Below are positions 27,199 to 36,587 of a DNA stretch of 55,046 nt, piece by piece. Position 1 is the stretch's first letter; each line of letters begins with the position of its first letter. Below the pieces are notes generated by a model, which searched no databases, was not told the DNA's origin, and saw nothing but the letters and a program-made list of their open reading frames with translations. Origin of the DNA: Burkholderiales bacterium (GTDB lineage: Bacteria > Pseudomonadota > Gammaproteobacteria > Burkholderiales > Burkholderiaceae_C); assembly GCA_016191995.1 (NCBI GenBank), contig JACPVA010000178.1, positions 1 to 55,046 of the forward strand, given 5' to 3'. The translations under genes were made by a program, and so were the position numbers.

Positions 27199-27815
27199 AC
27201 GCCGGCACGCGGCGCTTCGAGCTGGCGGGCCCGGCCGGGGCGCTCGCCTGCGCGCTCGACGAGCCGGCCGGCGCCGGCGCGGCCGGCACCGCGGTGCTGG
27301 CGCACCCGCACCCGCTGCACGGCGGCACGATGGACAACAAGGTCGTGCAGACGCTGGCGCGCGCTTTCGTCCAGCTCGGCTGGCGCGCGTTGCGCTTCAA
27401 CTTCCGCGGCGTCGGCGGGTCGGCCGGTGCGTGGGACGAGGGGCGCGGCGAGGTCGAGGACCTGCTCGCCGTCGTCGACCACGCCGCCGAGTCCGGGCTG
27501 CCGCTCGCGCTCGGCGGCTTCAGCTTCGGCGGCGCGATGGCCGCGCGCGCCGCGCTGAGGCTGGCCGATTCCGGCGGCGCGGTCCCGGCACGGCTGGTCC
27601 TGGTCGGCCCGGCGGTGGCGAACTTCCCCGCGCCGCCGGTGCCGCAGCATGCGCTGGTCGTGCACGGCGAGGCCGACGAGGTCGTGCCGCTGTCGTCGGT
27701 GCTGGACTGGGCCCGGCCGCAAACCCTGCCGGTGGTCGTCGTCCCCGGCGTCGGCCATTTCTTCCACGGCCAGCTCGGCGTGCTCAAGCGCATCGTCGTC
27801 CAGGCCTGCCGCTGA
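27195..27815 (+). CDS. Small alpha/beta hydrolase (COG2945-like)
   Basis: A 206-residue alpha/beta hydrolase. HPHPLHGGTMDNKVV near residues 36-50 is the family's N-terminal block, the nucleophile Ser lies in GGFSFGGAMA, the acid in HGEADEVVPL, and the catalytic His in VPGVGHFFHG. The reaction is unknown; COG2945 proteins are often annotated as esterases or dienelactone-hydrolase relatives. It overlaps the ferredoxin gene. Confidence 0.88.
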   Translation: MNAGTRRFELAGPAGALACALDEPAGAGAAGTAVLAHPHPLHGGTMDNKVVQTLARAFVQLGWRALRFNFRGVGGSAGAWDEGRGEVEDLLAVVDHAAESGLPLALGGFSFGGAMAARAALRLADSGGAVPARLVLVGPAVANFPAPPVPQHALVVHGEADEVVPLSSVLDWARPQTLPVVVVPGVGHFFHGQLGVLKRIVVQACR

Positions 27816-27884
27816 TCCGGGCCGCGGGCGCTCGCGCGAGCGCGCGAACGGCCGTCCCCATTGCCTGCATCCCATCCCTGACTC

Positions 27885-29081
27885 ATGCACCCCAGACTGC
27901 CGATCCTGTCCCTGGCCGCGCGCGCGCGCCGCCTCGCCGCGCTCGCGCTTTCGATCGCCGCCTTCGCCGCCGCCGCCCCCGCCGCCGCCGAGCTGCCGCA
28001 GCCGCCGGCGCTGGCCGCGCGCCAGTACCTGCTGGTCGACGTGACGAGCGATCAGGTGCTCGCCGAGCGCGACGCCGACGCGCGTGCCGACCCGGCGTCG
28101 CTGACCAAGATCATGACCGCCTACCTCGTCTTCCAGGCGCTCGGGGACGGCAAGCTGACGCTCGAGCAGACGCTGCCGGTCTCCGAGCGCGCATGGAGCG
28201 AACGCAAGGGCGGCGGCTCGATGATGTTCATCGAGCCGCGCATGAAGCCCAAGGTCGACGAGCTGCTGCGCGGCATGATCGTGCAAAGCGGCAACGACGC
28301 CTCGGTCGCGCTCGCCGAGGGTGTGGCCGGCAGCGTCGAGTCCTTCGTCGAGGCGATGAACCGGCAGGCCCAGGCCTGGGGGCTGAGGAATACGCAGTTC
28401 CGCAACGTCACCGGGCTGACCGAGTCGGGCCACTACAGCAGCGCGCGCGACATCGCGACGATCGCGGCGCGGCTGATCCGCGACTTCCCCGCCGGCTACC
28501 GCAACTACTCGCTGCGCGAGTACACCTTCAACGGCATCCGGCAGGACAACCGCAACATGCTGCTCGGCCGCGACCCGACGGTCGACGGCATGAAGACCGG
28601 CTTCACCGAGGCCGCCGGCTACTGCCTGGTGGCCAGCGCACGGCGCGAGCTGCCCGGCGGCGAGCGGCGCCTGCTCAGCGTCGTGCTCGGGACCGACTCG
28701 CGCAACGCGCGCGCCAGCGAGAGCGAGAAGCTGCTCAACTGGGGCTGGCAGGCCTGGGACATGGTGCGCCTGTTCGAGCCCGGCCAGCCGGCGACCAAGG
28801 TCCCGGTGTGGAAGGGGGCCCGCAGCGAGGTCGGCCTCGGCGTGCGCGGCGGCCTGACGGTGACCGTGCCGCGCGGCGCCGGCGCGGGGCTGGCGACCAG
28901 CGTCGAGCGCACCGACCCGCTGGTCGCGCCGCTGCAGGCCGGGCAGGCGGTGGGCACGCTGCGCGTGCGCACCGCCGGCGGTGACGAGATCCGCCGCCTG
29001 CCGCTGGAGGTGCTCGAGCCGGTGCCGCTGGCCGGCCTCTTCGGCCGCGCCTGGGATGCGCTGCGGCTGTGGATCCGCTAA
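27885..29081 (+). CDS. dacC: D-alanyl-D-alanine carboxypeptidase (low-molecular-weight PBP, PBP5/6 type)
   Basis: A 398-residue exported protein with a signal peptide of about 37 residues (cut near AAAE). The three penicillin-binding motifs are present: SLTK (SxxK) near residue 70, SGN in IVQSGNDAS, and KTG in DGMKTGFTE. A C-terminal beta domain and an amphipathic end (GLFGRAWDALRLWIR) should tether it to the inner membrane. It trims the terminal D-Ala from peptidoglycan pentapeptides. The next gene makes or uses D-amino acids, matching the usual dacC-dat-ybeD order. Confidence 0.94.
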   Translation: MHPRLPILSLAARARRLAALALSIAAFAAAAPAAAELPQPPALAARQYLLVDVTSDQVLAERDADARADPASLTKIMTAYLVFQALGDGKLTLEQTLPVSERAWSERKGGGSMMFIEPRMKPKVDELLRGMIVQSGNDASVALAEGVAGSVESFVEAMNRQAQAWGLRNTQFRNVTGLTESGHYSSARDIATIAARLIRDFPAGYRNYSLREYTFNGIRQDNRNMLLGRDPTVDGMKTGFTEAAGYCLVASARRELPGGERRLLSVVLGTDSRNARASESEKLLNWGWQAWDMVRLFEPGQPATKVPVWKGARSEVGLGVRGGLTVTVPRGAGAGLATSVERTDPLVAPLQAGQAVGTLRVRTAGGDEIRRLPLEVLEPVPLAGLFGRAWDALRLWIR

Positions 29082-29121
29082 GCTGGGCGACCGCCCGAAC
29101 CGGGCCTGCCGAGCGCGACGC

Positions 29122-30009
29122 ATGAACCCCCTGCCCGACACGCCGTGCGAGCTGCACGGCGAGCTGCTGCCGCTGAACCAGGCCCGCGTCAGCGTGCTCG
29201 ACCGCGGCTTCATCTTCGGCGACGGCGTGTACGAGGTGCTTCCGGTCTATGGCGGCCGGCTGTTCCGCTTCGATCAGCATATGGCGCGGCTGGCGCGCGG
29301 GCTGTCCCAGATCCGCATCGCGGCGCCGCGCTCGCGCGAGCAGTGGCTGGCCGCCGCGCGCCGCCTCGTGCAGGCGATGCAGGCGCAGACCGGTGTCGAC
29401 GACCAGCTCGTCTACATCCAGGTCACGCGCGGCGTCGCGCTGCGCGACCACGTCATGCCGCCGGACATCGAGCCGACCGTCTTCATGATGGTCAGCGCGA
29501 TGAAGCCGCCGACGGCCGAGCAGCGCCATCATGGCGTGGCCTGCGTGACCGCGCGCGACTTCCGCTGGCAGCGCGGCGACATCAAGAGCACCAGCCTGCT
29601 GGGCAACGTGCTGGCGCGCCAGATCTCGGCCGACCAGGGCGCGGCCGAGACGATCATGCTGCGCGACGGCTTCCTGACCGAGGCCTCGGCGAGCAACGTC
29701 TGGGTCGTCCACGAGGGCGCGCTGCTCGGGCCGCCGAAGAGCGAGCATGTCCTGGAGGGTATCCGCGTCGAGCTGCTGCGCGAGCTGTGCGAGGACGAGG
29801 GCATCGCCTACAACCTGCGCCCGATCGCCGAGGCCGACCTGCGCAGCGCCGACGAGGTGCTGCTGAGCTCGGCGACGAAGGAGGTGCTGCCGGTCACGCG
29901 CATCGACGGCGAGCCGGTCGGGCACGGCGCGCTGCGCGGCAAGCCGGGGCCGGTGTACGCGCGGCTGCACGAGGCCTACCAGCGCGCCAAGCGCGAGCAG
30001 TGCCTCTGA
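29122..30009 (+). CDS. dat: D-amino acid aminotransferase
   Basis: A 295-residue fold-type IV PLP enzyme. SVLDRGFIFGDGVYEVLP is the class signature; the Schiff-base lysine is in RGDIKSTSLLGNVLA near residues 155-160; and LTEASASNVWVV and LEGIRVELL are the PLP phosphate-binding parts. D-amino acid transaminases convert D-Ala and 2-oxoglutarate to pyruvate and D-Glu. Branched-chain aminotransferases share the fold, but the neighbouring carboxypeptidase and the short length favour D-amino acids. Confidence 0.9.
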   Translation: MNPLPDTPCELHGELLPLNQARVSVLDRGFIFGDGVYEVLPVYGGRLFRFDQHMARLARGLSQIRIAAPRSREQWLAAARRLVQAMQAQTGVDDQLVYIQVTRGVALRDHVMPPDIEPTVFMMVSAMKPPTAEQRHHGVACVTARDFRWQRGDIKSTSLLGNVLARQISADQGAAETIMLRDGFLTEASASNVWVVHEGALLGPPKSEHVLEGIRVELLRELCEDEGIAYNLRPIAEADLRSADEVLLSSATKEVLPVTRIDGEPVGHGALRGKPGPVYARLHEAYQRAKREQCL

Positions 30010-30037
30010 CGCCAGCCGGCACGAGCGCCGCTCGCCC

Positions 30038-30313
30038 ATGTCCGACATCCCGCCCGAGTCCAGCCTGATCGAATACCCCTGCGCCTTCCCGATCAAGGTG
30101 ATGGGGGCGCGGGTCGAGGGCTTCGTCGAGGCGATCGTCCATGTCGCCCGGCGCTTCGACCCCGGCTTCGACCCGGCGAGCGTCGAGCAGCGGCCGAGCC
30201 GCGGCGGCAACTACCTTGGCCTGACGATCACCGTGACGGCGACCAGCCGCGCGCAGCTCGACGAGCTCTACCGCACGCTGAGCACGCACCCGATGGTCAA
30301 GGTTGTGCTCTAG
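30038..30313 (+). CDS. ybeD: YbeD/DUF493 family protein
   Basis: A 91-residue protein of the DUF493 family (EYPCAFPIKVMG at the start, GGNYLGLTITVTATSRAQLDELYR, ending in THPMVKVVL). It has an ACT-like ferredoxin fold. In many proteobacteria it lies directly before lipB; here ggt and a Sel1 gene, both on the other strand, are inserted between. A small regulatory role in lipoate or D-Ala metabolism has been proposed from gene context only. Confidence 0.9.
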   Translation: MSDIPPESSLIEYPCAFPIKVMGARVEGFVEAIVHVARRFDPGFDPASVEQRPSRGGNYLGLTITVTATSRAQLDELYRTLSTHPMVKVVL

Positions 30314-30351
30314 CCCGGCCGGTCCCTGCCGGCCCCGGCCGCGCGCGCGCT

Positions 30352-32301
30352 TCAGCGCCCGCCGCCCGGGCGCGGCAGCCCGATCACCGTGCCCTCGCGC
30401 CGCGAGTCGGCGGCGCCATACTGCTTGCCGGTCTGCGGCTCGACATACACCGCCTGCACCGAGCCGATGTCCGACACCGCGCCGACCGTGTGGCCGAGCG
30501 CGCGCAGCCCGTCCAGCGATGCCTGCGGGAAGCCGTCGAAGCGCCCGAGCGGCGCGCCGGGGTCGACCGACACGCTCCCGCCGGCCGAGGCCACCGACAA
30601 GCGCGGCGCATCGATCGCATCCTGCAGCGTCATGCGGTGGTCGATCAGGTTCAGCGTCACGTTGAACACCGAGTTGATGATCGTCGCGCCGCCCGGCGAG
30701 CCGTAGGCCAGCAGCGGCCGCCCGGCGGCGTCGAAGACCATCGTCGGCACCATGCTGCTGCGCGGGCGCTTGAAGGCCGCGACATCGTTGGCGCCGGGGT
30801 TGTAGCTCGCCGGGTCGGGGTCGGCTGCCGGCGTGAAGTTGAAGTCGGTCAGCTCGTTGTTGAGCAGGAATCCGAGGCTGCGGAAGCACGCGACCTCGGC
30901 GCAGCCCGCGGGGTAGTAGCCGGCGAACATGCCCGCCCCGTGCGAGGATTCGATCGTATTCGTGTACGAGACCATGTTGCCCCACTTGTCGACGACCGAG
31001 AAATGCGTCGTCGACCCACCCGGGCCGCTGAAGACCTCGCCCGTGTCGAGCGCGCCGACGACGGAGCCGGTGCCGGGCTCGAACGGGCGCGGGTCGCCGG
31101 GCAGCGCCGCCGGCTGGCGCGCATCGGGGTCGATCAGCGCGCTGCGCAGCGCGACATAGTCCGGGTCGACCAGGCCGCGGCTCGGGAGCTCGACGAAGTC
31201 GGCATCGCCCATCCAGACCGCGCGGTCGGCGAAGGCCAGCCGCATCGCCTCGGCCATCACGTTGAGGGTGCGCGTGCTGCCGAAGCCGAAGCCCTGCATC
31301 GCGTCGCCGAGCGGGAAGCGCTCGACCATGCCGAGCATCTGCAGCACGGTCAGCCCGCCCGAGGACGGCGGGCTCATCGCCTTGATCGTGTAGCCGCGGT
31401 ACTGGCCGACCACCGGCTCGCGCAGCGCCGGCAGGTAGGCGTCGAGGTCGGCCTGCGTCATGCGGCCCGGCTCGGCCCCGGCCACGCCGGCACGGAAGCG
31501 CGCCTGGCCTTCGAGGATGCCGCGCGCGATCTCGCCGCGGTAGAAGGCGTCCGCACCGTCGCGTGCGATCGTGCGCAGCGTCTCGGCCAGCGCCGGGTTG
31601 CGCACGGTCTCGCCGACCGCCACGCGCGACAGGCCGCCGGGGCAGAAGAAGGCCTCGGTCTCGGGGTAGTTGAGGGCGCGCGCGTTGCAGCTCGCCGAGA
31701 CATAACGCGGCGTCGCGGCGAAGCCCTGGTCGGCGAGATCGATCGCCGGCTGCAGCACGCGCGCGAGGTCGAGCTCGCCCCAACCCTGCAGCGCCATCGC
31801 GGTGCCGCGCACCATGCCCGGCACGCCGACCGCCAGCCCCGAGGTCGACGCCGCCGCGAAGCTCTTGTCCTTGAACATCTCGGGGGTGGCCTGCGCCGGC
31901 GCACGCTCGCGCGAGTCGATCGCGAAGGTCTCGCCGCTGCGGGCCAGGTGGATCATCATGAAGCCGCCGCCGCCGATCCCGGCCGACTGCGGCTCGACGA
32001 CGTTGAGCGCGTAGGCGATCGCCACCGCCGCGTCGACCGCATTGCCGCCCTGCTCGAGGATGCGCGCACCGGCCTCCGCGGCATGGGGGTTGGCCACCGA
32101 GACGACCCCCTGGCGGTAGGCGGGGCCGGTCCAGGCCGGCGGCTGGCCCTTGGCCTGCGCCGGCAGATCGACCCCAGTCGCGGGGGCGAGCTGCGCGACC
32201 GCCGGGCCGGCGCAACTCACCACCATCATCGCGCTGCAGGCCAGCAGCGCAGCCAGTCCGAACGCGCTGCGGCCACGGGCCGCCTTGAATGTCACGGGCA
32301 T
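30352..32301 (-). CDS. ggt: Gamma-glutamyltransferase
   Basis: A 649-residue exported Ntn hydrolase. The hydrophobic N-terminus ends in VVSCAGP, which could be a lipobox or a Sec cleavage region. GGNAVDAAVAIAYALNVVEPQSAGIGGGG (read in two parts) is the family N-domain block; the autocatalytic and catalytic Thr is the first Thr of GGSTTHFSVVDKWGN; SPPSSGG and GSPGGATIINSV follow. It cleaves the gamma-glutamyl bond of glutathione in the periplasm. ATG 32301 has a GAGGAGA site six bases upstream. The gene interrupts the ybeD-lipB order. Confidence 0.93.
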   Translation of the reverse strand: MPVTFKAARGRSAFGLAALLACSAMMVVSCAGPAVAQLAPATGVDLPAQAKGQPPAWTGPAYRQGVVSVANPHAAEAGARILEQGGNAVDAAVAIAYALNVVEPQSAGIGGGGFMMIHLARSGETFAIDSRERAPAQATPEMFKDKSFAAASTSGLAVGVPGMVRGTAMALQGWGELDLARVLQPAIDLADQGFAATPRYVSASCNARALNYPETEAFFCPGGLSRVAVGETVRNPALAETLRTIARDGADAFYRGEIARGILEGQARFRAGVAGAEPGRMTQADLDAYLPALREPVVGQYRGYTIKAMSPPSSGGLTVLQMLGMVERFPLGDAMQGFGFGSTRTLNVMAEAMRLAFADRAVWMGDADFVELPSRGLVDPDYVALRSALIDPDARQPAALPGDPRPFEPGTGSVVGALDTGEVFSGPGGSTTHFSVVDKWGNMVSYTNTIESSHGAGMFAGYYPAGCAEVACFRSLGFLLNNELTDFNFTPAADPDPASYNPGANDVAAFKRPRSSMVPTMVFDAAGRPLLAYGSPGGATIINSVFNVTLNLIDHRMTLQDAIDAPRLSVASAGGSVSVDPGAPLGRFDGFPQASLDGLRALGHTVGAVSDIGSVQAVYVEPQTGKQYGAADSRREGTVIGLPRPGGGR

Positions 32302-32502
32302 GTCGGTCTCCTCGAGGTTTCTTGGCAGGTCGGACTCGCGTCGCCGAGCCGGGTCGCATGGCAAGGCCGGCTGCGGCGCACCATAAGGGCGCCGCGCCAC
32401 CTGCGCCCGCTGGCGGCAAGCTATCCACGTCGCCGGGATGGGTGTGCGCGGGTCGCGCCCGGCCGGGCCGCAGGCCGCGCCAGCGCCGATCGTGGGCCGG
32501 CC

Positions 32503-33183
32503 TCAGTCGTCGCTCGCGCCGGCCAGGCGGTCGATCGCCTCGACCTTGGCCGCCGCCGCGACATCACCCTGCGCGGCGGCCGCGGCATACCAATGACGCG
32601 CCAGCCGCAGGTCGCGCGCCACCCCTTGCGCATGCTCGTACATCGACGCGACCAGGTACTGCGCGCCGATATCGCCGCCCTTGGCGGCCTCGCGGTACCA
32701 GCGCGCCGCCTCGGCCAGGTCCTGCGCGACGCCGCGCCCGAGGTAATACGCGGTGCCTGCCTCGACCTGGGCCTCGACGCTGCCGGCCAGCGCGGCGCGC
32801 CGATGCCACGCGAAGGCGCGCACCGGGTCCGGCGCACCGAGCCGCCCCTGCTCGTAGAGCTGCCCGATGCCGAACATCGCCGTCACGAAGCCGGCGTCCG
32901 CGGCCCGCGTCATCAGCCGCAAGGCCGCGGCGGCGCCGCCGGGCAGTTCGCCGTGCAGGTGCATCACCGCCAGGTTGAAGTCGGCCACCGGCAAGCCCTG
33001 GCTCGACAGGGCCTCGAACGCGCGGCGCGCGCCGTCGAGGTCGCCGCGCTCGTGCAGGCCGATCGCGTCGGCCAGCGCGCGCTGGCTCGAGGCCGCGCCG
33101 TCGACCGCGGCCGCGGGTGTGACGAGCAGCCAGGCGGCCGCGAGCAGCCAGGCGGCGGGACGAAGCGGCGGGAGCGGCACCAT
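32503..33183 (-). CDS. Exported Sel1-like repeat protein
   Basis: A 226-residue protein with a signal peptide ([20 protein letters not shown]). About five Sel1/TPR-like repeats follow, for example [36 protein letters not shown] and [18 protein letters not shown]. These repeats form a superhelix for protein contacts in the periplasm. The partner is unknown. The gene is divergent from lipB, with 73 bp between the starts. Confidence 0.85.
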   Translation of the reverse strand: MVPLPPLRPAAWLLAAAWLLVTPAAAVDGAASSQRALADAIGLHERGDLDGARRAFEALSSQGLPVADFNLAVMHLHGELPGGAAAALRLMTRAADAGFVTAMFGIGQLYEQGRLGAPDPVRAFAWHRRAALAGSVEAQVEAGTAYYLGRGVAQDLAEAARWYREAAKGGDIGAQYLVASMYEHAQGVARDLRLARHWYAAAAAQGDVAAAAKVEAIDRLAGASDD

Positions 33184-33256
33184 ACCGCGTCGCAGGCTAG
33201 CAGCACGCCCCGCGCGCTGCACGGGCGCGCCCGATGCCACCCGTACACTGAGGGCG

Positions 33257-33937
33257 ATGAAGCTGGTCTGGCTCGGCCGCCGCCCCTACGACGGCATCGA
33301 GGCCGCGATGCGCGGCTTCACCGATTCGCGCGCGCCCGACACCGCCGACGAGCTGTGGCTGGTCGAGCACGACCCGGTCTTCACGCAGGGTGTCGGCGGA
33401 CGCTCCGAGCACCTGCGCGCGCCGAGCGGCATCCCGGTCGTGCAGACCGCGCGCGGCGGGCAGGTGACCTACCACGGCCCGGGGCAGCTCGTCGCCTACC
33501 CGCTGGTGGACCTGCAGCGGCTGGGCATCTTCGTCAAGGAGTATGTCTACCGGCTCGAGCAGGCGGTGCTCGACGTGCTGGCGTCGGCCGGCGTCACCGG
33601 CCACCGCGTCGCCGGCGCGCCGGGGATCTACGTGCGGCTGGACGATTCCTTCGGCCACGCCAGGCTGCCACCCGCCGCGCCGGGCGCCGACCCCTTCGCC
33701 GGCCTGGGCAAGATCGCCGCGCTCGGCATCAAGGTCAGCCGCCACCGCGCCTACCACGGGCTGGCGCTCAACCTGGCGATGGACCTGGAGCCGTTCAGCC
33801 GCATCGACCCCTGCGGCTACGCCGGGCTGCGTACCGTCGACCTGAGGAGCCTGGGCGTCGAGCTGGCGTGGCACGAGGCCGCGGCGCGGCTGGGGACGCG
33901 GCTGCAGCGGCTGCTCGCGCCGCCCCCCGGCGCCTAG
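33257..33937 (+). CDS. lipB: Octanoyl-[ACP]:protein N-octanoyltransferase
   Basis: A 226-residue Lip[22 protein letters not shown] is the family signature (split here as [12 protein letters not shown] and LVAYPLVDL); the catalytic Lys lies in [12 protein letters not shown] and the catalytic Cys in [10 protein letters not shown]. It moves octanoate from acyl carrier protein to the lipoyl domains of 2-oxoacid dehydrogenases. lipA follows after 9 bp. ATG 33257 is the only start that keeps the family N-terminus. Confidence 0.95.
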   Translation: MKLVWLGRRPYDGIEAAMRGFTDSRAPDTADELWLVEHDPVFTQGVGGRSEHLRAPSGIPVVQTARGGQVTYHGPGQLVAYPLVDLQRLGIFVKEYVYRLEQAVLDVLASAGVTGHRVAGAPGIYVRLDDSFGHARLPPAAPGADPFAGLGKIAALGIKVSRHRAYHGLALNLAMDLEPFSRIDPCGYAGLRTVDLRSLGVELAWHEAAARLGTRLQRLLAPPPGA

Positions 33938-33946
33938 AATGAACCG

Positions 33947-34951
33947 ATGGAAAACCCCGATTCCACCGGCGCCGTCGCCGCCTACGACCCGACCGCCAAG
34001 CAGAAGGCGCAGGCCAAGACCTCGCGCATCCCGATCAAGGTCGAGCCGGCCGAGACGCTGAAGAAGCCGGCGTGGATCCGCGTCCGTGCCGGCAGCCCGG
34101 GTACGCGCTTCTTCGAGATCAAGAAGGTCCTGCGCGAGCACCGCCTGCACACCGTGTGCGAGGAGGCGAGCTGCCCGAACATCGGCGAGTGCTTCGGCCG
34201 CGGCACGGCGACCTTCATGATCATGGGCGACAAGTGCACGCGCCGATGCCCGTTCTGCGACGTCGGCCACGGCCGCCCGGACCCGCTCGATCCACAGGAG
34301 CCGGACAACCTCGCGCGCACGGTGGCGGCGCTGAAGCTGCGCTATGTCGTCGTCACCAGCGTCGACCGCGACGACCTGCGCGACGGCGGCGCCGGCCACT
34401 TCGCCGACTGCATCCGCAAGCTGCGCGAGCTGGCGCCGCACACGCAGATCGAGATCCTCACGCCCGACTTCCGCGGCCGCATGGAGCGCGCGCTGGAGGC
34501 GCTGAAGGCGGCACCGCCCGACGTCATGAACCACAACCTGGAGACCGTGCCGCGGCTGTACAGGCAGGCGCGCCCGGGCGCCGACTACGCCTTCAGCCTG
34601 AGCCTGCTGGCACGCTTCAAGGAGGCGGTACCCGGCGTGCCGACCAAGAGCGGGCTGATGGTCGGCCTGGGCGAGACCGACGACGAGATCCTGCAGGCCA
34701 TGCGCGACATGCGCGCGCACGGCATCGACATGCTGACGATCGGCCAGTACCTCGCGCCGAGCGGCCACCACCTGCCGGTGCGGCGCTATGTCCACCCCGA
34801 CACCTTCGCGATGTTCGAGCGCGAGGCGCGCGCGATGGGATTCGGCCACGCCGCGGTCGGTGCGCTGGTGCGCAGCAGCTACCACGCCGACCAGCAGGCG
34901 CATGCCGCTGGCGTGGCGACGGCCGCCGACCCGGCCGCGCCCGGGCGCTGA
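33947..34951 (+). CDS. lipA: Lipoyl synthase
   Basis: A 334-residue radical SAM enzyme. [12 protein letters not shown] near residues 69-80 binds the auxiliary 4Fe-4S cluster that donates sulfur, CTRRCPFC near residues 97-104 binds the radical-SAM cluster, and the C-terminal RSSYHAD gives the conserved serine ligand. It inserts two sulfurs into protein-bound octanoate. It is probably co-transcribed with lipB. Confidence 0.96.
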   Translation: MENPDSTGAVAAYDPTAKQKAQAKTSRIPIKVEPAETLKKPAWIRVRAGSPGTRFFEIKKVLREHRLHTVCEEASCPNIGECFGRGTATFMIMGDKCTRRCPFCDVGHGRPDPLDPQEPDNLARTVAALKLRYVVVTSVDRDDLRDGGAGHFADCIRKLRELAPHTQIEILTPDFRGRMERALEALKAAPPDVMNHNLETVPRLYRQARPGADYAFSLSLLARFKEAVPGVPTKSGLMVGLGETDDEILQAMRDMRAHGIDMLTIGQYLAPSGHHLPVRRYVHPDTFAMFEREARAMGFGHAAVGALVRSSYHADQQAHAAGVATAADPAAPGR

Positions 34952-35105
34952 GCCCGCGCCCCGCATCGTCGCCCGCGCAGGGCCGCGCATATCGGGCATG
35001 ATCGGCGGCGTGCGCGGGCGGGCGCGCGCGGGGCCGGCTCGGCAGACCGGGCCGGCGATCTCCGAAGCGAATGCGCGCAGCTTGCGCGACCAAGGGAACA
35101 CGCCC

Positions 35106-35795
35106 ATGAGACGACGCGATATCCATCACCTTGGGCTCGCCATGGCGCTGGCCGGTACGGCCACGCTGGCCGGCCGCGCGCACGCGCTGGCGCTGACCGA
35201 GAGCGACGCCGCCGGCGGCGTGCGCGAGGCGCTGATGCGCGGCGCCGAGGCCGCGATCGGGCTGCTCGGCCGCAAGGACGGCTTCCTCGGCAACCCGAAG
35301 GTGCGCATCCCGCTGCCGGGCTACCTGGACGACGCGGGCAAGCTGCTGCGAACGCTCGGCCAGGGCAAGCGCGTCGACGAGCTCGTCACGGCGATGAACC
35401 GCGCCGCCGAGGCCGCGGTGCCCGAGGGCCGCGCGCTGCTCGTCGGCGCGGTGCGCGACCTGACGGTCGAGGACGCGCTGAAGATCGTGCGCGGCGGCGA
35501 CACCGCGGTCACGCAGTTCTTCGAGCGCAAGACGCGCGCGCCGCTGGCCGAGCGCTTCGCGCCGATCGTCAGCGCGAGCACGGCGCGCGTCGACCTGGCG
35601 AAGAAGTACAACCGCGTCGCTGCCAAGGCGCAGGGGCTCGGGCTGGTCGGCAAGGAGGACGCCAACATCGAGGGCTACGTCACGCGCAAGGCGCTCGACG
35701 GCCTGTACCTGATGATCGGCGAGCAGGAGCGCAAGATCCGCGCCGACCCGATCGGCACCGGCAGCGCGCTGCTCAAGCGCGTCTTCGGCGGCTGA
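35106..35795 (+). CDS. DUF4197 family exported protein
   Basis: A 229-residue protein with a signal peptide (residues of about 1-28, ending in RAHAL). LLGRKDGFLGNPKVRIPLPG and the downstream GGDTAVTQFFERKTRAPL, YNRVAAKA and TRKALDGLYLMIGEQERKIR match DUF4197, a helical periplasmic family of unknown function common in Proteobacteria. It is convergent with ruvC, with 85 bp of GC-rich sequence between them. Confidence 0.87.
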   Translation: MRRRDIHHLGLAMALAGTATLAGRAHALALTESDAAGGVREALMRGAEAAIGLLGRKDGFLGNPKVRIPLPGYLDDAGKLLRTLGQGKRVDELVTAMNRAAEAAVPEGRALLVGAVRDLTVEDALKIVRGGDTAVTQFFERKTRAPLAERFAPIVSASTARVDLAKKYNRVAAKAQGLGLVGKEDANIEGYVTRKALDGLYLMIGEQERKIRADPIGTGSALLKRVFGG

Positions 35796-35880
35796 GCAGC
35801 GCCCGCGCCGCCGGCGCGGCGGCGGCGCTTGCCGCACCCCGCCTCACGACAGCGGCGACTCCGGCAGCCTGCTTGCACCG

Positions 35881-36429
35881 TCAGTAGACCCGCCCGCGGC
35901 GGTATTGCGCGTGCGCGCGCCGCGCCAGCGGCGTCGCGGACGCCATCGCCGCCAGCGACGCGCTGGCATGCGCGTGCGCGATCGCCAGGCCGAGCGCATC
36001 GGCGGCATCCTTGCCCGGCAGCCCGGGCAGCGCGAGCAGCCGGCGCACCATCTCCTGCACCTGCGGCTTGGTCGCCAGGCCGTGGCCGACGATCGACTTC
36101 TTCATCTGCAGCGCGGTGTACTCGGCCACCGGCAGGCCGCCGGCGACCAGCGCCGCCAGCGCCGCGCCGCGCGCCTGCCCGAGCAGCAGCGTGCTCTGCG
36201 GGTTGACGTTGACGAAGACGATCTCGGCCACGGCGCAATCCGGCGCGTAGGTCGCGACGACCTCGCGCACGCCGTCGAAGATCAGCTTCAGCCGCGCCGG
36301 CAGGTCGCCGCGCGGCACCTCCAGCGTGCTGACGGTGCCGCTGGCGACATACGCCAGCCGCGCCCCCTCCACCTCGACGACGCCAAAGCCCGTTCGCTGC
36401 AGACCGGGATCGATGCCGAGGATGCGCAT
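35881..36429 (-). CDS. ruvC: Crossover junction endodeoxyribonuclease RuvC
   Basis: A 182-residue resolvase. The catalytic acidic residues are Asp7 ([14 protein letters not shown]), Glu near 68 ([10 protein letters not shown]) and the two Asps of [16 protein letters not shown] near 139 and 142; the MKKSIVGHG loop is intact. RuvC cuts Holliday junctions and works with RuvAB, which are not in the window. The 5' end of the gene, with its start codon, is duplicated 128 bp upstream. Confidence 0.95.
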   Translation of the reverse strand: MRILGIDPGLQRTGFGVVEVEGARLAYVASGTVSTLEVPRGDLPARLKLIFDGVREVVATYAPDCAVAEIVFVNVNPQSTLLLGQARGAALAALVAGGLPVAEYTALQMKKSIVGHGLATKPQVQEMVRRLLALPGLPGKDAADALGLAIAHAHASASLAAMASATPLARRAHAQYRRGRVY

Positions 36430-36437
36430 GGTGCAGG
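36383..36437. repeat. Direct repeat, genuine ruvC 5' end (copy 1)
   Basis: This 55-base segment covers the first 15 or so codons and the start codon of ruvC. It recurs at 36511-36565 with one mismatch. The two copies are 128 bases apart, in the same orientation. Confidence 0.93.
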
Positions 36438-36510
36438 CCGACTCGCTCGTCAGTGGCGGCAAGGGCTTCGGCGAAGGCTCACGTCGGCCGTAGCCGACGT
36501 GATGCCGCAG

Positions 36511-36565
36511 CCAAAACCCGTTCGCTGCAGACCGGGATCGATGCCGAGGATGCGCATGGTGCAGG
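36511..36565. repeat. Direct repeat, duplicated ruvC 5' end (copy 2)
   Basis: A near-exact copy of 36383-36437, upstream of the real ruvC start. It has its own ATG (36557 on the minus strand), which opens a 35-codon frame that shares 16 residues with RuvC and then runs out of frame to a stop before the true start. The 73-base spacer contains an 8-bp inverted repeat, ACGTCGGC with GCCGACGT, at 36481-36500. Confidence 0.93.
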
Positions 36566-36587
36566 GGGCGTTGCGCGAACCGCGGCG

